From Bacteroidales bacterium (lineage in GTDB: Bacteria; Bacteroidota; Bacteroidia; Bacteroidales; WCHB1-69): DNA of 60,719 nucleotides. The stretch spans positions 1 to 60,719 of the forward strand of contig JAGAEQ010000005.1 in NCBI GenBank assembly GCA_017613015.1. Reading direction: 5' to 3'. This document shows positions 8,846-17,076 of the stretch, piece after piece. The notes under the pieces are model-generated. The model had not been told where the DNA came from, searched no databases, and was given only the letters and a program-made list of their open reading frames with translations. How positions within the stretch are numbered: the first letter of the stretch is position 1; each line of letters begins with the position of its first letter. Position numbers and translations under genes: made by a program.

Positions 8846-9931
8846 ATGAAAAAAACATGCCTGATTTTGATGTGCCTGGCTTTCGCTTGCATCCTGTCGC
8901 AGGCGGCTCCGAAAAAAGTGACAATCAAAGGCACGGTTGTCAACTATACCGCCAACGACAGCGTGGAGCTGTATGACGCCCTCGGACGGCAGAAAAACGC
9001 GCTGGAGAAAGCTCCCGTGGAGAAAGGCCAGTTCAAGCTCCATTACAACCCTACGGAAATCGGGTATTATGTGCTGCGTTTCCCGACAGGGAAGAACGTC
9101 TTGGCCGTGCTGGTGCCCGACCGCACCTTGGAACTGACGGTGGACGCCCAGTCCGGAATGATCAGGGAAGCGAAAAACTCTCCGGAGAACCAGTTGCTGC
9201 ACACCTATCAGGAGTACCTGATGCAGCTTGAAAAGAAAAAGGACAGTCTGGTGCGTGCCCATCAGGAGACGCCCGACCCGGACATACAGCGGAAATTCCT
9301 CCGTTTGGAGGAGGAACGGGTGAACTACCTGGCTTCGCTCTGTCTCGGGCATGCCGACAATTATGCGACGGCGGCTTTGATGGAGAACCTCAAGTACGAT
9401 CAGGCCCCTGAGGTTTTTGACTCGGTTTTTACCTGCCTGTACCGCAAATACCCCAAAGACCCCTACATACAGTACCGGGTGTCGGAGGTGGAGAACAACA
9501 AATTCCTTTCGCCGGGTTCCGAAGCCCCTGATTTCACACTTGCCGACACCAATGGAGTGAAAGTCAGTTTGTCCGATTTTCGGGGCAAGGTAGTGGTGAT
9601 TGATTTCTGGGCTTCCTGGTGCCGTCCCTGCCGTCAGGAGAATCCTAACATGGTGCGTTTGTACAAGTCTTTTCATGACAAGGGTTTGGAAATTCTGGGC
9701 GTCTCGCTGGACAACGACCGCCGCAGTTGGATGGACGCCATTCACAAGGATGGCCTGTACTGGACGCAGATCAGTGATTTGAAGCAATGGGAGTGCGTGG
9801 TCGCCAGGCAGTACCGTGTATCCGGCATCCCTTTCACCGTGCTGATTGACCGGGACGGGAAAGTGGTTGCCAAGGGATTGCGCGGCAATGAGTTGCGCCA
9901 GCGGGTAGAAGCTTTGTTAAACCAAGAATAA
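8846..9931 (+). CDS. DUF4369 + TlpA-like thioredoxin, paralogue 2
   Basis: Also 361 residues, with signal peptide (cleavage plausible after SQAA), DUF4369-like N-terminal domain and a thioredoxin domain with WCRPC near residues 258-262. Block-by-block similarity to the preceding gene is plain: PDFTLxDTNGxxVxLSDFRGKVV, then GLEIxGxSLDND. The dipeptide between the cysteines differs (Pro-Asp versus Arg-Pro), which in this family changes redox potential, so the copies have probably diverged in function. It starts 18 bases after paralogue 1 and ends 4 bases before porQ, placing it in the same transcript as a T9SS gene. Confidence 0.85.
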   Translation: MKKTCLILMCLAFACILSQAAPKKVTIKGTVVNYTANDSVELYDALGRQKNALEKAPVEKGQFKLHYNPTEIGYYVLRFPTGKNVLAVLVPDRTLELTVDAQSGMIREAKNSPENQLLHTYQEYLMQLEKKKDSLVRAHQETPDPDIQRKFLRLEEERVNYLASLCLGHADNYATAALMENLKYDQAPEVFDSVFTCLYRKYPKDPYIQYRVSEVENNKFLSPGSEAPDFTLADTNGVKVSLSDFRGKVVVIDFWASWCRPCRQENPNMVRLYKSFHDKGLEILGVSLDNDRRSWMDAIHKDGLYWTQISDLKQWECVVARQYRVSGIPFTVLIDRDGKVVAKGLRGNELRQRVEALLNQE

Positions 9932-9935
9932 GCTG

Positions 9936-10991
9936 ATGGCGTGCATGCGTTCGTTCCGGATACACTTGCTTGTAATGTTGTGCCTTACCGGCTTTTGGGC
10001 TGTCGCCCAGACCGGAGGGACGAACGTGTTCAATATTTTGAGCCTGCCTTCTTCGGCGCGTCAGGCGGCCTTGGGCGGACGCCTGCTTTCGGTCTGGGAT
10101 GACGACGCTGCGCTGGCCCCAGTGAACCCTTCCTTGCTGCGTCCGGAGTGGGACGGCAGCCTGAACCTGCAATGCGTGGATTATTTTTCCGGTGCGTTTT
10201 ACGGTAATGCCGACTACCTGCGCTCCTTCCGTACCGGCACCTTCCGTTTCGGGGTGCAGGCCATGGGCTACGGCCGTTTTGACGCCTACGACATCTACGG
10301 GAACGAAGAGGGCTCTTTCAGCGCGGGCGATTACGTGCTTTCTGCCGGGTACGGGCGCGACATTGTGCCGGACAAATTTTCCATGGGAATGAACGCCAAG
10401 ACGGTCTTCTCCTATTACGAAACCTATTTTTCCGCAGGTCTGGCCGTGGATGTGGCGGCTTCCTACCGGGATACGGCGAAAGCCCTTTGCGTGAGTTTGG
10501 CGGCGGTCAATATAGGGGCGCAGTTAGTGCGTTACGCGGACGAACGGGAGTACCTTCCCTTGGATGTGCAGCTGGCGGTTTCCCGGAAACTGGAGCATTT
10601 GCCCGCACGCTTTCATTTTGTCTTTCATCACCTGACCCAATGGAACCTGCGCTACAACGACCCGACGGACCCTTATGTGGAGCGGGACGTGCAGACCAAG
10701 AAGCCCAGGGAGGCCTCAGGGGTGGAGCGTTTTGTGGACAACGCCTTTCGCCATTTCATTCTGGGGCTGGAGGTGCAGCCCGCCAAGGCACTTTCCCTGC
10801 AAGTCGCCTACAATTACGACATGCGCCGCGAAATGCGTCTGTACAACAAGCCTGCGGCGGTGGGGCTCTCCTACGGGGTGAACTTGCACATCCGCAAATT
10901 CAGCGTGCAGTACGCAAGGGTGCACAACCACCTCGCGTCCGTGCCGAACTGTCTCACGCTTTCCACCAATTTGAATTCATTCAGTCATTAA
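9936..10991 (+). CDS. porQ: Type IX secretion system outer-membrane protein PorQ
   Basis: The 351-residue product has a signal peptide (LLVMLCLTGFWAVAQ) followed by NVFNILSLPSSARQAALGGRLLSVWDDDAALAPVNPS, the N-terminal block I associate with PorQ of the T9SS; the rest alternates aromatic and polar residues as in a beta-barrel of the FadL/PorV-like class. In Porphyromonas, PorQ is needed for secretion and is linked to the attachment complex at the cell surface. Starts at ATG 9936 or 9945 are both compatible with a signal peptide. It follows the thioredoxin pair by 4 bases. PorP/PorV-type barrels are the alternative call, but the N-terminal block favours PorQ. Confidence 0.8.
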   Translation: MACMRSFRIHLLVMLCLTGFWAVAQTGGTNVFNILSLPSSARQAALGGRLLSVWDDDAALAPVNPSLLRPEWDGSLNLQCVDYFSGAFYGNADYLRSFRTGTFRFGVQAMGYGRFDAYDIYGNEEGSFSAGDYVLSAGYGRDIVPDKFSMGMNAKTVFSYYETYFSAGLAVDVAASYRDTAKALCVSLAAVNIGAQLVRYADEREYLPLDVQLAVSRKLEHLPARFHFVFHHLTQWNLRYNDPTDPYVERDVQTKKPREASGVERFVDNAFRHFILGLEVQPAKALSLQVAYNYDMRREMRLYNKPAAVGLSYGVNLHIRKFSVQYARVHNHLASVPNCLTLSTNLNSFSH

Positions 10992-11013
10992 AACCAAAAA
11001 ACAAAAATAACGT

Positions 11014-11538
11014 ATGGAATATTGGATTATCGGAATGTCCGGAATGCTGCTGACGATTGTCGGAGTGGGCGTGATTGCCTGTTTAATGCTGAAGGCGAGC
11101 CATGAAAAAGCCCTGAAACAAATTGTGCTGGAACGGAAAAAGGAGAGCATGCCGGTCGTGGTCCCCATCCGCCTGCAAGCCTATGAGCGTGTGGCTCTGC
11201 TGTTAGAGCGCATACGTCCCGAAAGCCTGCTGCTGCGGGAGCTGCCCGGCGACCGCAATGTGGCGCAGTACCATACATGGCTGCTGACCTCCATACGTAA
11301 CGAGTTTGAGCACAACCTTTCCCAGCAGGTGTACATTTCCTCCGCCCTTTGGGAGGCGGTCAAGAACGCCCGGGAGGAAACGGTGAAGCTCATTCACTTG
11401 GCCGCCGGACAGTTGGATGACAACCAGCCCGGCTCCCAGTTGGCTTCCCGTATACTGGAAATGACGGTGTCTGTGCGGAACGAGCCCACCGATGCCGCCT
11501 TGGCCCTGCTGCATCAGGAAATCAAGGAGATGTATTAG
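11014..11538 (+). CDS. Conserved membrane-anchored protein of unknown function
   Basis: The 174-residue protein has one strongly hydrophobic N-terminal segment (about 4-27) and then a soluble, helical, mostly amphipathic domain containing LQAYERVALLLERIRPESLLLR and IRNEFEHNLSQQVYIS. I recognise this pattern from uncharacterised Bacteroidota proteins annotated only as hypothetical, with no assigned function. No catalytic motif is apparent. It lies 22 bases after porQ and 93 bases before the HlyD-like gene, from which a promoter-like box separates it, so it probably belongs to the porQ transcript. Confidence 0.75.
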   Translation: MEYWIIGMSGMLLTIVGVGVIACLMLKASHEKALKQIVLERKKESMPVVVPIRLQAYERVALLLERIRPESLLLRELPGDRNVAQYHTWLLTSIRNEFEHNLSQQVYISSALWEAVKNAREETVKLIHLAAGQLDDNQPGSQLASRILEMTVSVRNEPTDAALALLHQEIKEMY

Positions 11539-11583
11539 GCGTTATTTTTTTCCGGATACGCCCTTTCGTATTTCTTTTTGTTG

Positions 11584-11591
11584 TACTTTTG
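11584..11591 (+). promoter_or_regulatory. Bacteroidota-type -7 box upstream of the exporter genes
   Basis: TACTTTTG matches TAnnTTTG in the only sizeable gap between porQ and the exporter genes, 40 bases before ATG 11632. No good -33 TTTG is at the right distance; the nearest is TTTC at 11564. Confidence 0.5.
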
Positions 11592-11631
11592 TGGCTGCAG
11601 TCGGTTGGCTGCGGAATGAAAAAAATGAAAA

Positions 11632-12948
11632 ATGCCGAATATTGGACATGGAGCGGATTCGCTTCGTCCGGACGCTATGCCGGAGGAGCGGGAAAATGTT
11701 TCGCTACGTAGCGAGGAGGTGAGGGAGCTTCTGGGGCATCCTCCGAAACGCATACTGCGTTGCGGTATCTCGGTGCTGTGCGCTGTGGTGGCGGGCCTGT
11801 TCGCCGGGAGCTGCCTTATCCGCTATCCGGAGGTGCTGCGGGCTCCGGTGACGGTGAGCGCCACCAACCTGCCCGCCGGGGTGGTGGCCTGCGTTTCGGG
11901 ACGCCTCGACACGCTGTTTGTCACAGAAAAACAGCGTGTGCGGGCGGGGGATTGCTTGGCGGCGATTGAAAGCGCGGCTTCGTGGGAGGATGTGCTGTGG
12001 CTCAAAAGCCACCTGGACACGCCCGCCCGGGAAGCTCCCTTGCGGATAGGGGGCTTGCAGTCCGCCTATTCCGCCTTGCTCAAAGCCCGGGAGGAGTATG
12101 ACATTTTCCGGAAGGAAGACTATTACCAATTGAAAATTAGTTCCTTGAAACGCCAGCTGGCGGTGGGGCAGGCGGTGCTGCTGCATACGGAGCGGCAGCT
12201 GCGCACCCAGGAAGGGCTGTTGGAGACGGCCCGGGCACTTTTTGCCATGGATTCCCTTTTGCATGCGCAGGGCATGGCCTCCAAGGTGGAATACGGCAAC
12301 CGGCGCAGCCAGTACCTTCAGCAGCGGCAGTCCTGCGAAGCGGCGGTGGCGGCGGTGGACAACCAGCGCGTCCGTCTGTTGCAGCTGGAGCAAAGCGTTT
12401 TCGACTTGGAGCAGGAGCGCAGGGAGCGGGAGAACAGCCTTTCCTTGGCCTTGGACGCGGCGCGGGACGGGCTTTTGGCCGAAGTGGAGGTCTGGGAGCG
12501 GCAATACCTGCTGAAAGCCCCCTGTGACGGAAGGGTCGCCCTGACCACCTACTGGCAGCGGAACCAGAACGTGAGCGTCGGGGACATTGTGGCCACCGTG
12601 GTGCCGGAAGACAGCCTGCGCATCATCGGGAAAATACTGCTGCCGCTGCAAGGGGCGGGAAAGGTCAGGGCCGGTCAGACGGTGCACATCCGCTTTGAGC
12701 AGTTTCCGTATATGGAATACGGCATGGTCCGTGGGGTGATCCAAAGCGTTTCCTTAGTGCCGGTGCAGACGGCGGAGGGAAGCCGCGCCTATGTGCTGGA
12801 GGTAGGGTTTCCGGAGCAATTGACGACGAGCTACCGTAAAAAACTGCCTTTCTGTCAGGAAATGCTTGGCACGGCGGAGATTGTCACGGAGGATATGCGT
12901 CTGGCGGACCGCCTGCTCCGCCCTGTGCGGGCGGTATTCACCCAATGA
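11632..12948 (+). CDS. HlyD-family membrane fusion protein (peptide export)
   Basis: Periplasmic adaptor of a type I secretion complex, 438 residues. A single transmembrane helix lies at about 43-65 (ILRCGISVLCAVVAGLFAGS). It is followed by a lipoyl/biotinyl half-motif (GVVACVSGRLDTLFVTEKQRVRAGDCL), a long coiled coil (about 150-270), the second half-motif (LLKAPCDGRVAL...NVSVGDIVATVVP, about 295-325) and a C-terminal beta domain. The order is typical of adaptors paired with peptidase-containing ABC exporters. It ends 21 bases before that ABC gene, so the two form an exporter operon. The outer-membrane TolC partner is not in this window. Confidence 0.87.
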   Translation: MPNIGHGADSLRPDAMPEERENVSLRSEEVRELLGHPPKRILRCGISVLCAVVAGLFAGSCLIRYPEVLRAPVTVSATNLPAGVVACVSGRLDTLFVTEKQRVRAGDCLAAIESAASWEDVLWLKSHLDTPAREAPLRIGGLQSAYSALLKAREEYDIFRKEDYYQLKISSLKRQLAVGQAVLLHTERQLRTQEGLLETARALFAMDSLLHAQGMASKVEYGNRRSQYLQQRQSCEAAVAAVDNQRVRLLQLEQSVFDLEQERRERENSLSLALDAARDGLLAEVEVWERQYLLKAPCDGRVALTTYWQRNQNVSVGDIVATVVPEDSLRIIGKILLPLQGAGKVRAGQTVHIRFEQFPYMEYGMVRGVIQSVSLVPVQTAEGSRAYVLEVGFPEQLTTSYRKKLPFCQEMLGTAEIVTEDMRLADRLLRPVRAVFTQ

Positions 12949-12969
12949 GAACAGAAAAGCGTGAAAAAA

Positions 12970-15198
12970 ATGAAAAAAGAATTCCCTTTTTACCGTCAGT
13001 TGGATGCCATGGATTGCGGGCCAGCTTGTCTGCGCATGATTGCCAGGCACTATGGCCGCCATTACCGATTGGAGACCTTGAGGCAGAAAAGCGGCATCAG
13101 CCGGGAGGGCGTGAGCCTGCTGGGCATCAGCGCGGCGGCGGAGAGCATAGGTCTCAAGAGCCTGGGGGTGCGCATTGGTTTTACGCAGCTTTGCGAAGCG
13201 CCCCTTCCCTGCATTGTGCATTGGAAACAGCAGCATTTTGTGGTGGTGTACGCCATTCGCCCCTCCGCAGGGAAAAAGCGGCCTTCCATGGTGTTTGTCG
13301 CCGATCCGGGGGCCGGGCGCATCCGCTACACCGCCGAGGAGTTTCTTGCGTCCTGGGCTTCCGCTTCCCGTGGGGATGAGGTGGCGGGCATTGCGCTGCT
13401 GTTGGAACCCACCCCTGATTTTTATGCGGAGGAAGGCGAAAAACGGGACAAGACCAAGCTGCGTTTTGTGCTGGACTACCTCAAACCCTATAAAAAACTT
13501 TTGGTGCAGCTTTTTCTCGGCATGCTGCTGGGTACGTTCTTGCAGCTGGTCTTTCCCTTTCTTTCCCAAGGAATTGTGGACTACGGCATAGGGAACAGCA
13601 ACCTGCATTTTGTCACGGTCATGCTTGTCGCCCAGCTGACCCTGTATGCCGCCCAGACCTCCGTGGAGTTTATCCGTTCGTGGATACTGCTGCATGTCAG
13701 CACCCGCATCAACATCTCCATCCTTTCGGATTTCCTGATCAAACTGATGAAATTGCCCATCGGCTTTTTCGATACCAAGAAAATTGGGGATCTGATGCAG
13801 CGTATCGGGGACCACAGCCGCATAGAGGCTTTTCTGGCCTCTTCCACGCTCAATACCTTGTTCTCTTTTGTCAGCATATTGGTTTTCAGTATGGTGTTGG
13901 CTTTCTACAACCTGCGCCTTTTCGGGGTTTTCCTCTTGGCCAGCCTGCTGTACGCCGCGTGGATAACGCTTTTTTTGAAAAAGAGGAAGGAATTGGACCA
14001 CAAGCGTTTCGCCCAGGCTTCGGCGGAGCAGGGAAATCTGTATCAGCTCATTACCGGCATGCAGGAAATCAAGCTCAACAATTGCGAAAGGCAAAAACGT
14101 TGGGAATGGGAGCATATACAGGCAAAATTGGTAAAAATCAGCATTAAAGGATTGGCATTGAGCCAATACCAGCAGAGCGGCGCTTTTTTTATCAATGAGA
14201 CCAAAAACCTGCTGATTTCCTTTGTGTCGGCGGCGGCGGTGATACGGGGCGACATGACCTTGGGTATGATGACGGCGGTGCAATACATTATCGGTCAGTT
14301 GAATGCGCCTGTGAACCAAATCATAGGCTTCATACAGTCGGCGCAGGACGCGAAAATCAGCCTGGAGCGTTTGGGGGAAATCCACAACCGTCGGGACGAG
14401 GAGGAAGACGAAGGGGGAAGGCTGCACCGCCTTTCCTTTGGAACGGAGGAAGGGGTCCCGCTGCCGCTTCAGGTGCGCAAGCTGAATTTCCGTTACGATG
14501 CCTTGGGCACGCTCACTTTGAGTGACATAGATCTGGACATTCCGGCGGGCAAGGTGACGGCGGTAGTGGGGACAAGTGGCAGCGGAAAGACCACTTTGCT
14601 GAAATTGCTGCTCGGTTTTTATCCGCCGGTTTCTGGGGAAATCCGCGTGGGGGACACCCCTTTGGACGCCATCAGCCGCCATTTCTGGAGGGATTGCTGC
14701 GGCAGCGTGATGCAGGACGGTTTTGTCTTTTCCGACAGCATCGCCCGCAATATCGCGGTGGGCGATGGGGAGATTGACATGGAACGTCTGCTCTCTGCCT
14801 GCCGGGTGGCGCATATTTTAGACATGGTGAAGTCCCTGCCGCTCGGCTTTGACACCATGATAGGGCAGGAGGGGAAAGGGCTTAGCCAGGGGCAGCGGCA
14901 GCGGATTCTGATTGCGCGGGCTGTGTACAAAAACCCCAAGTATCTGTTCTTTGACGAGGCAACCAATGCCTTGGACGCCAATAACGAGCGTGTCATTATG
15001 GAGAACCTTCAGCACTTTTTTGAAGGGCGTACCGTGTTGGTGGTCGCGCACCGCTTGAGCACGGTGCGGCATGCCGACCAGATTGTGGTGATGGAGCAGG
15101 GGCGCATCGTGGAGCGCGGCACCCACGAGGAGCTGACCGCCGCCAAAGGGGCGTATTTCGCTTTGGTGAAGAACCAATTGGAGTTGGGTGGCGCTTAA
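12970..15198 (+). CDS. Peptidase C39 domain-containing ABC exporter
   Basis: Inner-membrane exporter that removes a leader peptide and pumps the peptide out. Domain order: N-terminal C39 peptidase with catalytic Cys16 (LDAMDCGPACLRMIARHYG), His in HWKQQHFVVVY and Asp in FVADPGAGRIRY; six-helix ABC membrane domain (about 160-440); nucleotide-binding domain with Walker A GTSGSGKTT near 533, signature LSQGQRQR near 637 and Walker B YLFFDEAT. The peptidase triad looks intact, so it should cleave double-glycine-type leaders. I use ATG 12970; GTG 12961 would add three residues. The TAA overlaps the convergent folP stop in a shared TTAA. No maturation enzyme or GG-leader gene is adjacent. Confidence 0.9.
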   Translation: MKKEFPFYRQLDAMDCGPACLRMIARHYGRHYRLETLRQKSGISREGVSLLGISAAAESIGLKSLGVRIGFTQLCEAPLPCIVHWKQQHFVVVYAIRPSAGKKRPSMVFVADPGAGRIRYTAEEFLASWASASRGDEVAGIALLLEPTPDFYAEEGEKRDKTKLRFVLDYLKPYKKLLVQLFLGMLLGTFLQLVFPFLSQGIVDYGIGNSNLHFVTVMLVAQLTLYAAQTSVEFIRSWILLHVSTRINISILSDFLIKLMKLPIGFFDTKKIGDLMQRIGDHSRIEAFLASSTLNTLFSFVSILVFSMVLAFYNLRLFGVFLLASLLYAAWITLFLKKRKELDHKRFAQASAEQGNLYQLITGMQEIKLNNCERQKRWEWEHIQAKLVKISIKGLALSQYQQSGAFFINETKNLLISFVSAAAVIRGDMTLGMMTAVQYIIGQLNAPVNQIIGFIQSAQDAKISLERLGEIHNRRDEEEDEGGRLHRLSFGTEEGVPLPLQVRKLNFRYDALGTLTLSDIDLDIPAGKVTAVVGTSGSGKTTLLKLLLGFYPPVSGEIRVGDTPLDAISRHFWRDCCGSVMQDGFVFSDSIARNIAVGDGEIDMERLLSACRVAHILDMVKSLPLGFDTMIGQEGKGLSQGQRQRILIARAVYKNPKYLFFDEATNALDANNERVIMENLQHFFEGRTVLVVAHRLSTVRHADQIVVMEQGRIVERGTHEELTAAKGAYFALVKNQLELGGA

Positions 15199-16061
15199 TC
15201 GGCGTCGCGGCAGGCTTCCCAGATGGTGATGGCGTCTTTGGTCGCTTTCACGTCGTGGACGCGCAGCAGGTTCGCGCCTTGTTGCAGGGCGATGAGGTTG
15301 GCCGCGACGGTGGCCGCCAAAGCGTCTTCGGGTCCGCCGTTTATGCTCTGGTAGAGCATGCTTTTCCGGGAAAGAGCACAGAGCAGGGGGCATTCCAAGC
15401 TGCGGAACACGCCGAAATGTTTGAGCAGGCTGAAATTTTGCGCTCTCGTTTTCCCGAAGCCGAAGCCCGGGTCCACAATCACGTCTTTGACCTGCATGCG
15501 GTGCAGGGTCTCCACTTTTTGGCTCAGGGAGCGAAATACCGACTGCACCACGTCTTCATAGTCCGTGAGGGTCTGCATCACTTCCGGCTTTCCGCTGGTG
15601 TGCATGACAATGTAGGGGAGTTGCCGTTGGGCGACGAGGGAAAACATGCGCTCGTCGAAATCGCCGCCGGAAACGTCGTTGATGATGTCCACCCCGTTGT
15701 CCGCGCAGGCTTCGGCCACGGAGGCACGCCAAGTGTCAATGGACAGCAGCGCGTCCGGGAAATGCTTGTGGATGTTTTTGATGGCTTCTGTGGCGGTGCG
15801 GATTTCCTCCTCCTCCGGAATGCCTTTGGCGTTGGGGCGGGTGGACATGCATCCGATGTCCAGAATGTCTGCACCTTCCTTCAACAGCCGCTCGCAGTGG
15901 TGCAGGTAGTCCTCCGGAAGAAAGTGCAGTCCCCCGTCGTAAAAGGAGTCTTCCGTGACGTTCACAATGCCCATGACCAAGGGGTGTTCAAGGGAAATCA
16001 GCCGGCCCCTGCATCGCAGGCTTCCGGCTTGACTCGCTAAAGTTTGAGAATTGTTTTCCAT
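15195..16061 (-). CDS. folP: Dihydropteroate synthase
   Basis: Condenses 6-hydroxymethyl-7,8-dihydropterin diphosphate with p-aminobenzoate in folate synthesis. The 288-residue TIM-barrel protein has the two family signatures: PLVMGIVNVTEDSFYDGG near residues 28-45 and GADILDIGCMSTRPNA near 63-78. Later it has DVSGGDFD, the DPGFGFGKT loop and a final RVHDVKATKDAI that supplies the pterin/pABA pocket. The ATG at 16061 is 28 bases downstream of the glutaminyl cyclase stop, so it closes a four-gene operon. The pathway's previous enzyme, FolK, is encoded separately at 35389-35955. A target of sulfonamides. Confidence 0.94.
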   Translation of the reverse strand: MENNSQTLASQAGSLRCRGRLISLEHPLVMGIVNVTEDSFYDGGLHFLPEDYLHHCERLLKEGADILDIGCMSTRPNAKGIPEEEEIRTATEAIKNIHKHFPDALLSIDTWRASVAEACADNGVDIINDVSGGDFDERMFSLVAQRQLPYIVMHTSGKPEVMQTLTDYEDVVQSVFRSLSQKVETLHRMQVKDVIVDPGFGFGKTRAQNFSLLKHFGVFRSLECPLLCALSRKSMLYQSINGGPEDALAATVAANLIALQQGANLLRVHDVKATKDAITIWEACRDAD

Positions 16062-16089
16062 ATTTTCAAAGGTTTATTTGTTAAAAGGT

Positions 16090-17076
16090 TCATTCGTTAT
16101 ACAAGGTATACAGCACCACTTCGCCGACCCTTTGCAGAGAGGCGCGGTCGATGTTTTCCAGACGGTCGTTCACGGTGTGCCAGTTCGGGTTGAAACCGGA
16201 ACCGGTCCCGGCATGGTATTCAATGATGTCTATGACGGGAATACTAGTTATCTGATTGATATACAAATGGTCGTCAATAATAGCGGGCGTTTCCTTGGGA
16301 CTGAAATGGGCGGCGTGTCCCAGCCGCGCCGCGTAGTTCCAAATGCGGTTCTGTATGTCCTGGGCGTAGAAGGCGGAAGTCCCTTCCTTGCAGAAAACGG
16401 CGTTTTGTCCGCCCACCATGTCAAGCAGTATGCCGAAACGCGCCTTGTAAGCCGTCACGTGCGGGTGTTTCGCCCAATATTGGGAGCCGAGGCACCAGTC
16501 ATCGGTGGAACCTTCCTCGTCCTGAGGGGAACCGTAGTCTTCGGCATCGAAAAAAAGGATGTCCACGCCGGTTTCCGGGCGTTTTAGGCTGAGTTGGCGG
16601 GCCGTTTCCAAAAGCACGCCCACGCCGCTTCCGCCGTCGTTCGCCCCGTCAATGGGGGTGCGGTGCAGGGCGGGGTCCGGGTCGTGGTCGGCATAGGGCC
16701 GGGAATCCCAGTGCGCGGCCACGAGAATGCGTTTCTCCGCCTGAGGGTTGAAACAACCGATGAGGTTGCAGGCTTTCAGCGTGAGGTTGTTGTAGGTGCG
16801 GACGCTGTATTCCTGTACGTAAACCGTATCGCAAAAACGTTCAAGGGTTTGGCGGAGGTAGGCTCCGCAGCGGCGGTGCGCTTCCGTGTTGGGGACGCGA
16901 GGTCCGAATGCGCATTGCGCGGCCACAAAGGCGTAGGCCGAATCTGCGGAAAAGTCCGGACGGACAACGGCTTCTTCGTTCTCTTGCGGCGGGGTGGCGT
17001 TGTTGTTTTCGTGGCGGCAGGCGGTGGCGCACAGCAGCAAGAGTGCGCCGCAAAGGAAAAGGTGTCTTGTTTTCAT
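16090..17076 (-). CDS. M28-fold glutaminyl-peptide cyclotransferase, lipoprotein
   Basis: Predicted glutaminyl cyclase, turning N-terminal Gln of exported proteins into pyroglutamate. The 328-residue precursor has a lipoprotein signal peptide ending in LCATAC (Cys20). The zinc-site motifs of the M28/type II QC fold are present: AAHWDSRP, GANDGGSGVGVLLETA, FFDAEDYG and the late HTVNDRLENI. The DDWCLGSQYW segment resembles the Porphyromonas enzyme, whose many periplasmic clients start with Gln after signal cleavage. True aminopeptidases of M28 look similar, but the single-zinc pattern and that segment favour QC. ATG 17076 overlaps the miaA stop by 4 bases; an in-frame upstream GTG/TTG-type extension lies inside miaA and is unlikely. 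Confidence 0.82.
   Translation of the reverse strand: MKTRHLFLCGALLLLCATACRHENNNATPPQENEEAVVRPDFSADSAYAFVAAQCAFGPRVPNTEAHRRCGAYLRQTLERFCDTVYVQEYSVRTYNNLTLKACNLIGCFNPQAEKRILVAAHWDSRPYADHDPDPALHRTPIDGANDGGSGVGVLLETARQLSLKRPETGVDILFFDAEDYGSPQDEEGSTDDWCLGSQYWAKHPHVTAYKARFGILLDMVGGQNAVFCKEGTSAFYAQDIQNRIWNYAARLGHAAHFSPKETPAIIDDHLYINQITSIPVIDIIEYHAGTGSGFNPNWHTVNDRLENIDRASLQRVGEVVLYTLYNE

Noticed and set aside
12754..14814. Antisense open frame of 686 codons opposite the HlyD and C39 ABC genes
   Set aside because: A shadow of a GC-rich gene: no known motif, a His/Arg/Gln-heavy composition, and it lies over strongly supported genes on the other strand.
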